Both the position numbers and the translations under genes were made by a program. The notes beneath the pieces were generated by a model. It worked only from the letters and a program-made list of their open reading frames with translations, did not search any database and had not been told where the DNA came from. From Chamaecrista fasciculata (taxonomy: Eukaryota > Streptophyta > Magnoliopsida > Fabales > Fabaceae): a stretch of 64,000 nt of DNA. Shown here piece by piece: positions 25,901-36,621 of this stretch (its first letter is position 1; each line of letters begins with the position of its first letter). The stretch is from assembly GCA_003254925.1 (NCBI GenBank), contig QANZ01013640.1, positions 1 through 64,000 of the forward strand, read 5' to 3'.

Positions 25901-28900
25901 GTCAAAAGTGACATATAACTCTGATTTTATTGAACTCAAAGTTGAATGAAATAAGATAGATGTGACCCACTATCGAGCACGACGTCAAGTCTAATTTAAC
26001 TTCATTTGTTGACAATCTTAATCGAGTAGAGCAATAGCTTGTTAAAAATAATCTGTAATTCTGATTTTATTACATTTGGATAAGAAATAAGATAAATATG
26101 ATCATATTCAGTAATTAGAGACAAAAATAAAACGGTTGAGAAACATTAAGGAGCAAAAAAAAATATTAAAAATGAAAATGAAATTAAAATAAATATTAGA
26201 AATTAAAATGAAGTATTGACTTTTTAAATAGTTTAGTACAATTCAGAGATTAAATGTATTCAATGCAATCGACTGTTTTATTTATTGACCAACCTTCGTA
26301 CCACGTACGCCATAATTTAACATTATATATGATGCACTAAATATTGTACTTTAGCTAGTCACTATTTTCAAGCAAGATTGTTTGAACTTTGAACTGTTCT
26401 GATCGATCTAACTATTTTCAAGTAATAAAATGAGTTGATTAGACAAAAAAATCAAATTAATTATTGAACCGGATTTAATTGTCTAAAACCGCTAAATTTT
26501 ATGGGTTTATATTGTTTTTTTAATCTCTTTATTTTTCTCACCAGTCATAACTATGTAATATATATTTTATGACCTTTCATTTTAGTGTAACTCCTCAGTT
26601 TATCATCATCAGTGTATTTAAACAATTTAAAAGTCAAATATAGAAGTCTCTTATATGATTTTTTTTTTAATAGATCTAAGCTAGATACTACTTAAATCTT
26701 ACACAAAATGGTTCATTTATATAAAGTGAAGAGATTGAGACGATAATTCTTATATAAAGTTTGTTCATTTAGTGTAGAGATTGAGAGACGATAATTAATA
26801 AATAAGTATATGATGAGAATAAAACTTATTCAAGAAAGTGTGATACAATTTCTTAATATATAACCAAAATTTATTTTTTAAGTATTAAATTGGTGCCACT
26901 CATTACTCTTTTATTTATTTTTATTCACGTAAGCGTTCGATTTATATATATCTATACTATATTATATGACTTCATTTTTTTATGGTTCATCAAAATTATT
27001 GAATTAAAAAAAAAATCACCCACTTTTCTCCAGTTAGCTCACGTTTATCCTTATGTAAAAGAAATCACTCATGTTCATTCTCATTAAGTCAAAATTTTTA
27101 ATTAGTCCCAAATGTATCAGGAAATTTCAAATTGGTCCTAAACTTACTCATTTATCAATATAAAAACTTTATATACTCTTTAACTTTAAATCAATTCAAA
27201 CATTATATGTATATTGTGGCCGTTAAGACATGCCAAGCCCCTAATAATTATATATATACCCGCAATAACAAATTTAATTAACTGCAGTTGCGAGTACAAA
27301 TACTAATGGGTGGCATTGAATAATATGCAGTTACGTGAACCAGTTATCGAAATCTCTGTACGTTCAGTATAGACATTATGGGATCCACGTGCAGTGTCAG
27401 GTACTATAATACTGTATATAGAGATGGGGATCAGAAAATGCTAATTTTCTTGGCCTATATATTTTTAAGCAAGTCTATGATATAAATTACATCATGCAAA
27501 TAACTAATGTAACATAATTTCTATTATTTAAGTAATTTATTTTGAGAAATAATAAAAGAACTAGTTTCATGAACCAAATAAATAATGATGATTATGCCAT
27601 CTCTCGCTTTTTACATAATACAAGTTAAATCATCATAAACTTATTTATATATATATTTTTGGTAAACGTACAAGACAAGTATTCAAACACATACATAGAG
27701 TGACAAATAGTTTTGCACCTCTTAAAAAGACATAATTATTAGGTCATCGTATAATTTTACTTTAGTAGAAAACTTATTTTGGTCTTTAATGTTTATCCCA
27801 AGTTTTGTTTTGGTTATTAATATTTTTTTCGTTCTTTTTTAGAGCAAACCCCTTTTTTGTCCCTCAATTGTTACCGAGTCGAGGAATCGGTTCCTCAATT
27901 GTGGGAAACTACAACTCAGTCCCTCAATTGTACAATCCCGTTTACGTTTTGGTCCCTCACGTCTGGTCCGTTAGTGATAGAGGTGTTAAGTGATGACGTG
28001 TCACCGTTATCTGCTTAGGTGGCCGTTAAATGCTTAGTTGAGGGACCAAATCCTCGACTCAGTAACAATTGAGGGACCAAAAAGGGGGTTTGCTCAAATT
28101 AATATCCAACTCATTTCCACTTGACACCTCATTCAAACTACTCTCTTGCAATTTGGTCCCAAAACCCCTAAATCCCCTAAAACTTTTTTTAATCCTCTTC
28201 TTCATCTTTTTCATCTTCTTCATTCATTTTAGTCCCAAATCCTAAAAATAAAATTGTAAAGTATCCCAAAACCTTTCCAAACATTCCAATTTAGTCCTTA
28301 AATGTATTAAAAACCCTAAAACCCTAAACCCTAAAAAAAATCTACTTTGAGTTCATTCATTTTATCCCATTATTCTCAATTTATTAAATCATAATTAAAA
28401 AAAACATTTTAGTCCCTGAACCCTAATTTCTTCATCTTCATCTTCATCCTCATTCCTCTCTCATCTTTCATTCCTCACCGCCGATCCTACTGCTTCAACC
28501 AAATCCTCAAACATCAAAATGGCTCGATTCTTCAAATCCTTAAACATTCTCTCGCTCGATTCTTCAATTTCTGGGTTTGATTTCAAGTTCACAACCATTT
28601 TGGGCGTCGCGAGATACATTCATTCATTTCTTAGGGTTCGAATTCGAATTGGGGGAGAAAGTTTGGGGTTTCTTTCGATTTTGAAGAAATTCCGAGAGAA
28701 TGCCTGCGACTGATGATGAAAACTCGTCGTCGCCGTCGTCGTTTACCCATTTCGGCCGTTCGCTTTTGAGTCTCTGTCGCGACCATCAGGTTCACTCCAT
28801 GGAAAGCTCAACGACGCCACATGTTCACTCTGTCGCGACTTGCTTTCTCTCTCATGAGTCTCTAAGCTTCTCGATTCCTTCCTTCGCTGCCACGAGAGCT

Positions 28901-28913
28901 TTTCGGCTGATGA

Positions 28914-28999
<86 letters not shown>

Positions 29000-31424
29000 A
29001 TGAACTGATGATGAACTGATTTTTTTTTAATTTTTGGATGATGAACTGATGAATGATGATGATGATGATATGAACTGATGATGAACTAATTTTTTTTAAT
29101 CAAGAATTGATGAATTGATGAAACTTGTGTAATCTTTGGTGATTTCTGGTTGTGTAGTTTTAGGGTTTTGTGGTTTGGGGTTTGGAGTGGATGAGAAGAT
29201 GAAGATGATGAAAGATGAAGAAGGATGAAGAGGAAAGTAGGATTTAGGGACCAAATTGCAAGAGAGTAGTTTTTTTAGGGGTTTAGGATTTAGGGTTTAG
29301 GGGTTTAGGGTTTTAGATTTTAGGGTTTAGGGTTTTAGAGTTTAGGGTTTTAGGATTTTAGGGTTTTTAATACTTTTAAGGACTAAATTGGAATGTTTGG
29401 AAGAGTTTTGGGACACTTTACAATTTTAGGAATTTAGGGTTTTAGGGTTTAGGGTTTTAGGGTTTAGAGTTTAGGATTTTAGGGTTTAGGGTTTAGAGTT
29501 TGGGGCTTAAGTTTTAGGGTTTTTAATACATTTAAGGACTAAATTGGAATGTTTGGAAGGGTTTTGGGATACTTTACAATTTTATTTTTAGCATTTGGGA
29601 CTAAAATGAATGAAGAAGATGAAAAAGATGAATAAGAGGATTAAAAAAAAGTTTTAGGGGATTTAGGGGTTTTGGGACCAAATTGCAAGAGAGTAGTTTT
29701 AATGAGGTGTCAAGTGGAAATGAGTTGGATACTAATTTGAGCAAACCCCCTTTTTGGTCCCTCAATTGTTACTGAGTCGAGAGTTTGGTCCCTCAACTAA
29801 GCATTTAACGGCCACCTAAGCAGATAACGGTGACACGTCATCACTTAACACCTCTATCACTAACGGACCAGACGTGAGGGACCAAAACGTAAACGGGATT
29901 GTACAATTGAGGGACTGAGTTGTAGTTTCCCACAATTGAGGGACCGATTCCTCGACTCAGTAACAATTGAGGGACCAAAAAGGGGGTTTGCTCTTCTTTT
30001 TTATATTAATGTTTCTTAAAAGTTTTATTATTGATCTCTAACTATTGAATATGATCATAACTCTTTCGTTTTAAACCCGAATGCGATTAAATTAGAACTA
30101 TATGTTAAATTTGATGAGTTCTTTAATTTCTTTGCCTAGTTGGAGTTATTGTCTAACAAGGTCAAATCGGGTATGAAATCAGACCTTAAAATGGGTGGCG
30201 TATTTCATGAATTTGGTCATATCTCTCTCATTTATAAAATTAGAGTTACAAGTTACGTTACTCTGGACGAGTTCTTTCTTTGTCTAGTTGAGGCTGTTAA
30301 CAAATAAAATCAAATAGTAATTTGAATGTGAGTTTGATCAAAACATCATTATTACCTTTTGGAGTACTTTTTAATCTCGTTTGTCAAAAGTCCCAACAAG
30401 ACAAAGAAATTAAAGAACTTGTCAATAGTAACTTGTAACTCCGGTTCCATTGCATTTGGACTTAAAACGAAGAGATATAATCAAATCTCTTAAACAAACA
30501 ACCTATTTTTTGGTCGATTTCATAACTAATTTGATCTCTTTTGCTTATGATTCTAACCGAGCAAAGAAATAAGTCATCAAATTTACTATTGGATTAAGTT
30601 ATTAATTTATTTGATCAATAATCATATATTGTTAAAGGCAAAAGTACTAATTTTGTCCCAAAATTTTACACCAACTGTCAATTTCGTTCCCAAACTTTTT
30701 TTGCTGTCAACTTTGTCCCCAAACTTTACCCAAGCTGTCAATTTCATCTCCAATCTTTTTTTGCTGTCAATTTCGTCCCCAAATTTTACAACAACTGTCA
30801 ATTTCGTCCCCGATCTTTCACATTTTCGTCAATTTTATCATTTGACTAACTTCTTTTAATAAATTAACGACATACTACATCCTGTTTTTGAATCTAAGTT
30901 ACGATTTGAGTTTCTTTTTCTATTAATTTTACATTATATATCGTTAGCCACATAGATTTTGTCGTCAATATTTAGCTAAAGTAAGAGCAAATGATAAAAT
31001 TGACCAAAATATAAAAGATTAGGGACGGAATTGACAGCAAAAAAATATTAGGGACAAAATTGACAGCATGTGTAAAGTTTGAGAACGAAATTGACAGCAG
31101 ATGTAAAGTTTGGTGACGAAATAGATACTTTTGCCTATTGTTAAATATTAACTATGTATATATATATAGGTACCACTGTATGTGGCAACAAAGATGGTGG
31201 CAAAAGTGGCGGCGATCGAGAAGTCGTCGCTGTTTATACCGACGGCAGAGGAATATGCAGAAGCAGGAATAAGGAGAATAGGAAAAGAAGAAGAGTGTAG
31301 TCCTTATTGGTCTCACTCTCTTCAATGGTATTTGGCCTCTTTCGTCCCTCACTTTTTGCTTCATCAATGGCGTTTTTCCATTGCTATCCGCAGAATGAAA
31401 GCAAATGCAATGCATGATATATGA
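22960..31424 (+). CDS. KCR2: Very-long-chain 3-oxoacyl-CoA reductase, upstream paralogue (KCR2-like)
   Basis: Four exons join in phase: 22960–23466, 23562–23710, 27331–27400 and 31170–31424, giving 326 residues. It is a short-chain dehydrogenase that reduces 3-ketoacyl-CoA with NADPH in the ER fatty-acid elongase cycle, supplying very-long-chain fatty acids for waxes, suberin and sphingolipids. Visible are an N-terminal membrane segment (about residues 15–45), TGATDGIG at 64–71 (cofactor loop), NNVG at 144–147, S199, and Y214-x3-K218. All catalytic positions are intact. Compared with the paralogue at 52535 it has an extra phase-0 intron after residue 169, two introns of 3.6–3.8 kb filled with transposons, and a C terminus (...MKANAMHDI) without a dilysine signal. 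Synteny next to TNO1 fits Arabidopsis KCR2, so the symbol is by position and is inference. Confidence 0.82.
23922..24120 (+). mobile_element. tRNA-derived SINE in intron 2 of the upstream KCR gene
   Basis: It has TTGGTAATGAGTTA (box A-like) and TTAATTCGAATAC (box B-like) near its left end, and lies between perfect 17-bp direct repeats AAAACACTACAAATTAA at 23905–23921 and 24121–24137. It is in sense orientation within the host intron. Confidence 0.75.
24206..24560. mobile_element. GGCAAAA-type MULE MITE, diverged copy, KCR intron 2
   Basis: It begins GGCAAAATTATTAATTT and ends (reverse complement) GGCAAAAGCACTATTTTG. It shares the inner phrases GTCAATTTTTATCATTTG and AAATTGACAAAAAT with the copies at 30637, 47190 and 60015. 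The target duplication is no longer clear. Confidence 0.6.
24667..24704. repeat. Poly-T tract with one undetermined base
   Basis: A run of T is broken by a single N at 24685. Its length is unreliable, as expected for a homopolymer in an assembly. Confidence 0.8.
25540..26240. repeat. Dispersed foldback repeat family, copy in KCR intron 2
   Basis: It shows the same GACAAAAAATTGGAGTTACA, GACGAATTTTTTCTTTGTCC and 'TTTGTTGACAATCTTAATCG' phrases as the copies near 22 kb and 30 kb, in both orientations. It contributes to the 3.6-kb length of this intron. Confidence 0.4.
26240..27330. other. Intron DNA with a possible decayed Helitron end
   Basis: Most is AT-rich without features. At 27217–27244, GTGGCCGTTAAGACATGCC followed by AAGCCCCTAAT resembles the Helitron 3' end at 31598–31628, but its hairpin has mismatches. 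This would be an old copy. Confidence 0.3.
28519..29008 (+). pseudogene. Possible captured gene fragment in the foldback element loop
   Basis: Two overlapping open stretches (28519–28713 and 28700–29008) lie in the loop of the intronic element. The second starts MPATDDENSSSPSSF and ends in a long aspartate run encoded by the GAT repeat. Base composition is higher in GC than the arms. No family was recognised, and it may simply be chance reading frames in captured DNA. Confidence 0.3.
28913..29000 (+). repeat. (GAT)n microsatellite
   Basis: About 29 uninterrupted GAT/TGA units sit inside the foldback element. Shorter relatives (GATGATGATGATA) follow at about 29053–29070. Confidence 0.95.
30004..30600. 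repeat. Dispersed foldback repeat family, right part, split by the 27842 element
   Basis: Immediately right of the foldback element, CTATTGAATATGATCATAACTC and GACGAGTTCTTTCTTTGTC phrases continue the family seen at 22 kb. The matching left part (TTTTGGTCTTTAATGTTTAT, about 27770–27831) is on the other side. The foldback element therefore jumped into an older copy. Confidence 0.5.
30637..31135. mobile_element. GGCAAAAGTA-type MULE MITE in KCR intron 3
   Basis: The termini GGCAAAAGTACTAATTTTG and (reverse complement) GGCAAAAGTATCTATTTCG are inverted. A perfect 10-bp target duplication TATTGTTAAA lies at 30627–30636 and 31136–31145. It ends only 34 bp before exon 4 (31170), so it supplies or crowds the branch-point region. 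Length is 499 bp. Confidence 0.88.
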
Positions 31425-31448
31425 GGCTACGCCATAATCATTCATTAT

Positions 31449-31628
31449 ATCTTATATTATATGGCTCCACCCCTTTCTGGTTGTCATGTTTAAAACTATA
31501 GTCTATGAAATTAAAAATAAGAGAAAATTTACTATTTGGTCTCTATTTCTTTACTAAGTTAACAATTTAGTCCCTTATTTATTTTACATACATATTTGCG
31601 TGCCCGTTAGGGCACGCAAAGCCCCTAG
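31449..31628 (+). mobile_element. Helitron 3' end with possible short element
   Basis: A perfect 8-bp stem, GCGTGCCC/GGGCACGC with a GTTA loop (31598–31617), is followed by AAAGCCC and CTAG at 31625–31628, with T next. This is the classic Helitron 3' terminus. The 5' end is a guess: A|TCTTATATTATATGG at 31449 fits the TC rule, which would make a 180-bp element just past the KCR stop codon. Confidence 0.6.
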
Positions 31629-33072
31629 TATATATATATATGAGACACTTATATTATTACAAAAGTAAGATCAAAATCTCAATTTGGTCTCATCTTTTGG
31701 TAAATTTTTAATTTGGTCTCGTATCTTTGAGTCAGGTCTCAATTTGGTCTTATATCATTTTGGGTGCTGCTACAAAAAGATCGATAGCCCAAGCACAACT
31801 AAATTCATTTCTTTCTCTCTCTACTTTTATTTTCTATAAAAGAAAATGAATGAAAAAAAGAAAGAAATCAGACTCCATACAGCAGGCAATCAACGGTGGA
31901 AAAATAAGATGATTAAGCTATTGTACTTTTCCAAGCAATGCCCTATCTTTTTTTTTTTTTTTTTTTTAGATTTGGTCTCATATCTTTGTGTCAATTACAG
32001 AATTGGTTTTATATCTTTGAGAAGTATAGAAGTGGTCTCGTATCTTTGTAAAAGAATCAATTAATGATTGATCCTTTTGCAATGATATGGACCAATTTTG
32101 TAATCTGATCAAAAGATATAAGATAAAAAATGATATGAGATCAAATTGAGATCTTTTACAAAGATATGAAACCAAAAGTGTAATAAAAAAATATGCAAGA
32201 CCAAATTGAGAACTAAGCAAAATATATAGGACCAAATTTACACTTTCACCTAAGTGAAATTAATGATGGATAGATATACATGCATGCACATGTGATTGAT
32301 TATCATACTATTATCACGTGCAAAAGTTGTTAAAGATTGATGTACGTATTTAAATTGATGTTAACGTGCATGTCTATAAATGGAAAGCTTATATATATAT
32401 GTATATATATATATATGTATATATATATATTTTAAAAAAGTGAAATTTAATAGAAAGAATAATGAAAGAATAATTCAGTTTTTATTGTACTAAAAAAATC
32501 ACTTTTTTTTATATGTTTAAATTAATTTTTTATTGAAATTATTAAAATTTAAACGTGAGAACAATAATTTGTATCATTAATATTTGATATATCATTTCAT
32601 GTTTCAATGATCTTAGTTAGAGTTTGGACCACCTGTTTTTTTGGGCCTGAAGTTTGGACCATCTTTTTGAATTGGAAGCATATGCAAATCAAATTTAATT
32701 ATGGGCTTCAAAACTCGTCCAATCCTATAAAAATTTAAATGTGCGTCCAAAAATAAAATCTCAAAAATGGATTGGTTTTACAAAAAATCCAAAAATATAT
32801 GGGCCGAACTCAGTCTTTCTCTGAAGCTCGACCCATTTTTATTTAATTAATTATATATTATAGGTTAAAATTCTTCTTTTTTTTTTTTCCTGAAAACATC
32901 AAGCCAAATGAAATTATAAAAAAATATACTACTTATAGTCAGTCAAGAAATTCAAATCTAATAAAACATAAGAGAAATCTATTATATGTTTAATCTTGAA
33001 ATCACATGAAGTGACTACAATCATGTACTTGCCATGTATGCATTTTGGCTTCCCCTTAATTTTTGAAATCTA
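31629..33072. other. Intergenic DNA with worn MULE ends
   Basis: 31670–31770 and 31965–32255 carry 'CAATTTGGTCTCATATC' strings in both orientations, as in a decayed MITE, but ends and target duplication could not be paired. 32390–32430 is a (TATATG)-rich stretch. No gene is seen. Confidence 0.4.
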
Positions 33073-33077
33073 TTTTC

Positions 33078-33293
33078 TATAAGGGAAAGAAACAAATATA
33101 GAAATATTCTGAATAATGCCTTGATTGATTGAAGAATGATTACATCAATGATTGTTTATATACAAGAATAAAGAATGTTCTAGTAATGTACAGCTCATGC
33201 ATTCTGAAGGAAATATCTATTGTGCTCATCATGTGCAGACTAACTAACTATGCCACCTCACCAGAAGAATATTCTGAGCATTATTCTCTAATA
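33078..33293 (-). repeat. Copia 3' LTR
   Basis: 216 bp, ends TATAAG...CTAATA on the plus strand. It differs from the other LTR by T/A near its left end, G/A in GATTGAAG and T/A in ACATCAATG. Confidence 0.95.
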
Positions 33294-33862
33294 TGCCCCC
33301 TCAAACTCAGGGGAAGATCTTGAATCCTGAGTTTGCTGCGAAAATTAAGAAATGAAGTCTTAGGGAGAGCTTTGGCAAGAATGTCAGCATTCTGATCTTG
33401 GCTAGAAATGTGACTAATAGAAACTTGATTTCGTTGGACCTTCTCTCTCACAAAATATAAGTCAAGCTCGAGATGTTTTGTGCGGCTGTGGAGAACTGGA
33501 TTAGCTGAGAGAAGGACTGTGCTCATGTTGTCACATTAGATTAATGGAGGTTCAGGATTTTGTGGAACATGAAGTTCATCAAGGAGAGTTTGAAGCCAGA
33601 GAATTTCTGTGACTGCAACAGCTAGGGAGCGATATTCAGCTTCAGTTGATGAGCGTGAGAAAACCTGTTGCTTTTTGGAGAGGCAGGAGATGAGATTGGG
33701 ACCAAAATAGACACAAACACCTGAGGTGGAACGTCTATCATTGGGATCTGAGGCTCAATCTGCATCACAAAGGGCAGACAAACGAGGAGAGGAGCATTTG
33801 GTTATATGAAGACCCATGTGAGAAGAGCCTTGCAGATACCGGAGAATGCGTTTGACAGCCTT
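33281..33862 (-). pseudogene. Copia RNase H region
   Basis: Minus-strand translation shows [28 protein letters not shown] and NADILAKALP, the conserved RNase H block of copia. Stops interrupt it at 33755–33757 (TGA) and 33536–33538 (TAA). Both sit where the family carries tryptophan (D-x-A-D-W-A, x-W-C-D-N). The reading frame ends in the polypurine tract and just enters the LTR. Confidence 0.85.
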
Positions 33863-35356
33863 CTAGTGATCATTGAGGGGAAGATGCATGAATTGACTAA
33901 CTTTGTTGACAGAAAAGGCTATATCTGGACGTGTGATGCAAACATATTGCAGAGCACCTACAACAGAGCGATACAAAGAAGGATTGTCAAATGTGTCAGT
34001 GCCATCCTTAAGTAATCTAAAATCACTAGCCATTGGAGTTGGTTGACATTTTGCAGAAGCCATGTTTACTTTCTGCAGTAAATCTGTGATATACTTGGTA
34101 TGTCGAAGTAAAATGCCACTAGTGGAGTCATAATCAACTTGGATGCCTAAGAAATAGTTAAGGGATCCAAGGTCCTTCAATGCAAACTGATTATGTAGCA
34201 TGGTAATCAGGGAAGACACCTTAGATGCATTACTACATGTCACCAAGATGTCATCTACATAAACTAGTAAGTAAATAACATAAGTGGAGGAATGCTTGAC
34301 AAACAAGGAACTATCACTCTTAGCCTTAACAAAACCAAATGACAGCAATGTGACAGTTAACTTTTCAAACCATGCACGGGGGGCTTGTCTTAATCCATAG
34401 AGTGATTTAGATAGCTTACACACAACAGAGGAATCATTGGTTGAGAAACCTTCAGGTTGTGACATAAAGACCTCCTCCTTCAATGTGCCATTGAGAAAAA
34501 CATTATTGATGTCCAGCTGTCTTATGGGCCATGAATTTGACACTATAACACTAAGAACAACACGTACAGTTACAAGCTTTATGACAGGACTAAATGTCTC
34601 AAAAAAATCAAAGCCAGGATTTTGGTGAAAACCCTTGGCAACCAAGCGGGCTTTGTAACGATTCACAGTACCATCTGGGTTATGTTTGATGCAAAAAACC
34701 CACTTGCAACCTATGACATTTTTACCAGGTGGTAGAGGAACAAGGGTCCAGGTGTGATTTTTCAGTAAGGCTTGGTATTCATCATTCATGGCATTTTTCC
34801 ATTTGGGATCAAGAAGAGCTTCTTTGACACCGGTTGGTTCAGAGGGAGCAGCTGTAACAGTGAGAATTCGAGGCTTAAAAATGCCTTGTTTACTTCTGGT
34901 GTTCATGGAGTGTGAAGGAAGGCAAGGTGGTTTGGGAGGTTTTGGAGGAAGCATATAGCGTGTAGATGAATCCGTATCAGATGATGATGGGGTTGGTAAT
35001 GAGGACTGAGGTGTTTGTGGAATAGGAGAGGATATAGGAGAAGTAGTGGGAGGGGTTGCTTGAGTGCCAAGTTCCTGCAAAGAATTGTCCGTGCTAGTAG
35101 AAGGTAAATCATGAAAAACATCAGTGGATATGTTAGGAGCAGCAGAAGATATAGAAATAACAGGAATAGATGCAGATGGTAAAGGATAAGTAGTAGATGA
35201 TGCAGTAGATGATGGAGAAACAGAAGATGATGTAGAAAAAGGAAAAGTAGTTTCATCAAACAAGACATCTCGTGAGATGTAGATCTTACCACAGGGAGCT
35301 AAGCAACGATACCCTTTGTGTTTGCTACTATAGCCAAGAAAAGTACACTTAACTGA
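33863..35356 (-). pseudogene. Copia reverse transcriptase region
   Basis: It contains KWVFCIKHNPDGTVNRYKAR, VAKGFHQNPG, QLDINNVFLNG, SLYGLRQAPRAW and the catalytic YVDDI, in copia order. The long open part is 466 codons (33863–35263). The upstream part (35264–35356, ...FLGYSSKHKGYRC) is in frame but separated from the integrase by a TGA at 35357–35359 where CGA is expected. It ends at TAG 33863–33865, where a tryptophan normally stands. Confidence 0.92.
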
Positions 35357-36621
35357 TCAAAATTGAAGTTTGTGAGAATTGTATGGTCTTAGATTTGGAA
35401 AGCATGTGCAACCAAAAACCCTAAGGTGTGAATAAGTAGGTGGTTTGTGAAAAAGCAATTGAAAGGGTGTTAAATTAGAGAGTGATGGTGTAGGGAGTCG
35501 ATTAATAATGTGTGTGGCAGTGAGGAAAGCTTCATCCCAAAATTTTATGGGAAGAGAAGAATGAGCAAGCATGGACAAACCCAATTCAGCAATATGTCTA
35601 TTTTTTCTTTCTGCAATCCCATTTTGTTGGGGAGTATAGGGACATGAAAAACGATGAATGATGCCATGTGATTTAAGGAAAGGATCTAAAGCAAGAAATT
35701 CACCCCCATTATCTGACTGTATTGATTTTATTTTGGTGTTGAATTGAAGTTCAACCATATTTTTAAATTCAACAAAGACTTTAGATACATCTGATTTATG
35801 CTTGAGCAAGTAGATCCATGTGAATTTAGAATAGTCATCTATAAAATGCACGAAATAGTGATAACCATTAGAGGAGAGTACATGGGAAGGACCCCACACA
35901 TCTGTATGTATGAGATCAAGTACATTTGAGTGAGTAGTAGTAGACTGAGAAAAAGCTAGGTGATGAGTTTTGCCTAAGCAGCAGGGTTCACAAAGAGAAT
36001 TTAAATTTTTATTATATGTAGGCATATTACAACTTTGCAGGACTTGATTAACTATGGGAAAGGAAGCATGTCCAAGTCGCCTATGCTAGAGAGTGAAATG
36101 TGCAGAAGAGCAAGATTTTGATGATACTGAAGCAGACAAAGCATGAGAGGTGGATTTGGTAGCGGGAAGAGACTGTGAAGCAGATGGAAGAAGCTGTAGA
36201 TTATCAAACACATAAAGTCCATTGCTAACAGTTCCCTGAGCCAAGATTTTCCGAGTAGCCTGACATTTAATGAAACACAAGTGAGGATGAAATTCAAAAT
36301 AACATTATTATCAAGAGAAAATTGAGAGACACTAATTAGATTTTTTGAAGCTGCTGGAACATGTAACAAGTTATTTAAATAAAGAGGTTTAGATAGAGAA
36401 GAATGAGATTGCTGCACCCTAGCATAGCCAATGTGTTTAACAGGAATACCTGACCCATTAGCAAGGTACAATTGATCATGAAACTCAACACGATTTGTGA
36501 GATTATAAGGATCTGCAGTAACATGGTTGCTGGCACCAGAATCAGCATACCATGACTGATCAAAATGACTAGGAGAGGCTGCAATCATAGCAGTAGCAGG
36601 TGTGGAGGTTTGAGGGAAAGG
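35357..36621 (-). pseudogene. Copia protease and integrase region
   Basis: The protease has YADSGASNHV. The pre-integrase block L-x-HRRLGHAS (36055–36090) carries TAG at 36086–36088 in place of the usual tryptophan. The integrase core shows LIHTDVWGP, IQSDNGGEF and NGIAERKNR, which hold the D, D, E metal ligands, in 35357–36025. One base is missing around 36288–36300, which shifts the frame between protease and pre-integrase. Confidence 0.9.

Larger units (their letters stand above)
27842..29993. mobile_element. 2.15-kb foldback MULE-type element in KCR intron 3
   Basis: The ends are inverted, GAGCAAACCCC...GGGGTTTGCTC, with arms of roughly 480 bp. A perfect 10-bp target duplication TTCTTTTTTA flanks it (27832–27841 and 29994–30003). 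The outer 250 bp of each arm is itself bounded by GAGCAAACCCC/GGGGTTTGCTC, so each arm holds a smaller palindromic unit. Next come AAACCCTA-type telomere-like tracts (28310–28335; 29270–29520) and a loop with GC-richer, codon-like DNA (28500–28910) and a long (GAT)n run. No transposase is present. Confidence 0.85.

Noticed and set aside
28700..29008. Poly-aspartate protein as a real host gene
   Set aside because: The acidic tail is a GAT microsatellite inside a transposon in an intron. It is listed only as possible captured DNA.
34437..35292. Frames within the copia element on either strand
   Set aside because: They are shadows of the reverse transcriptase frame.
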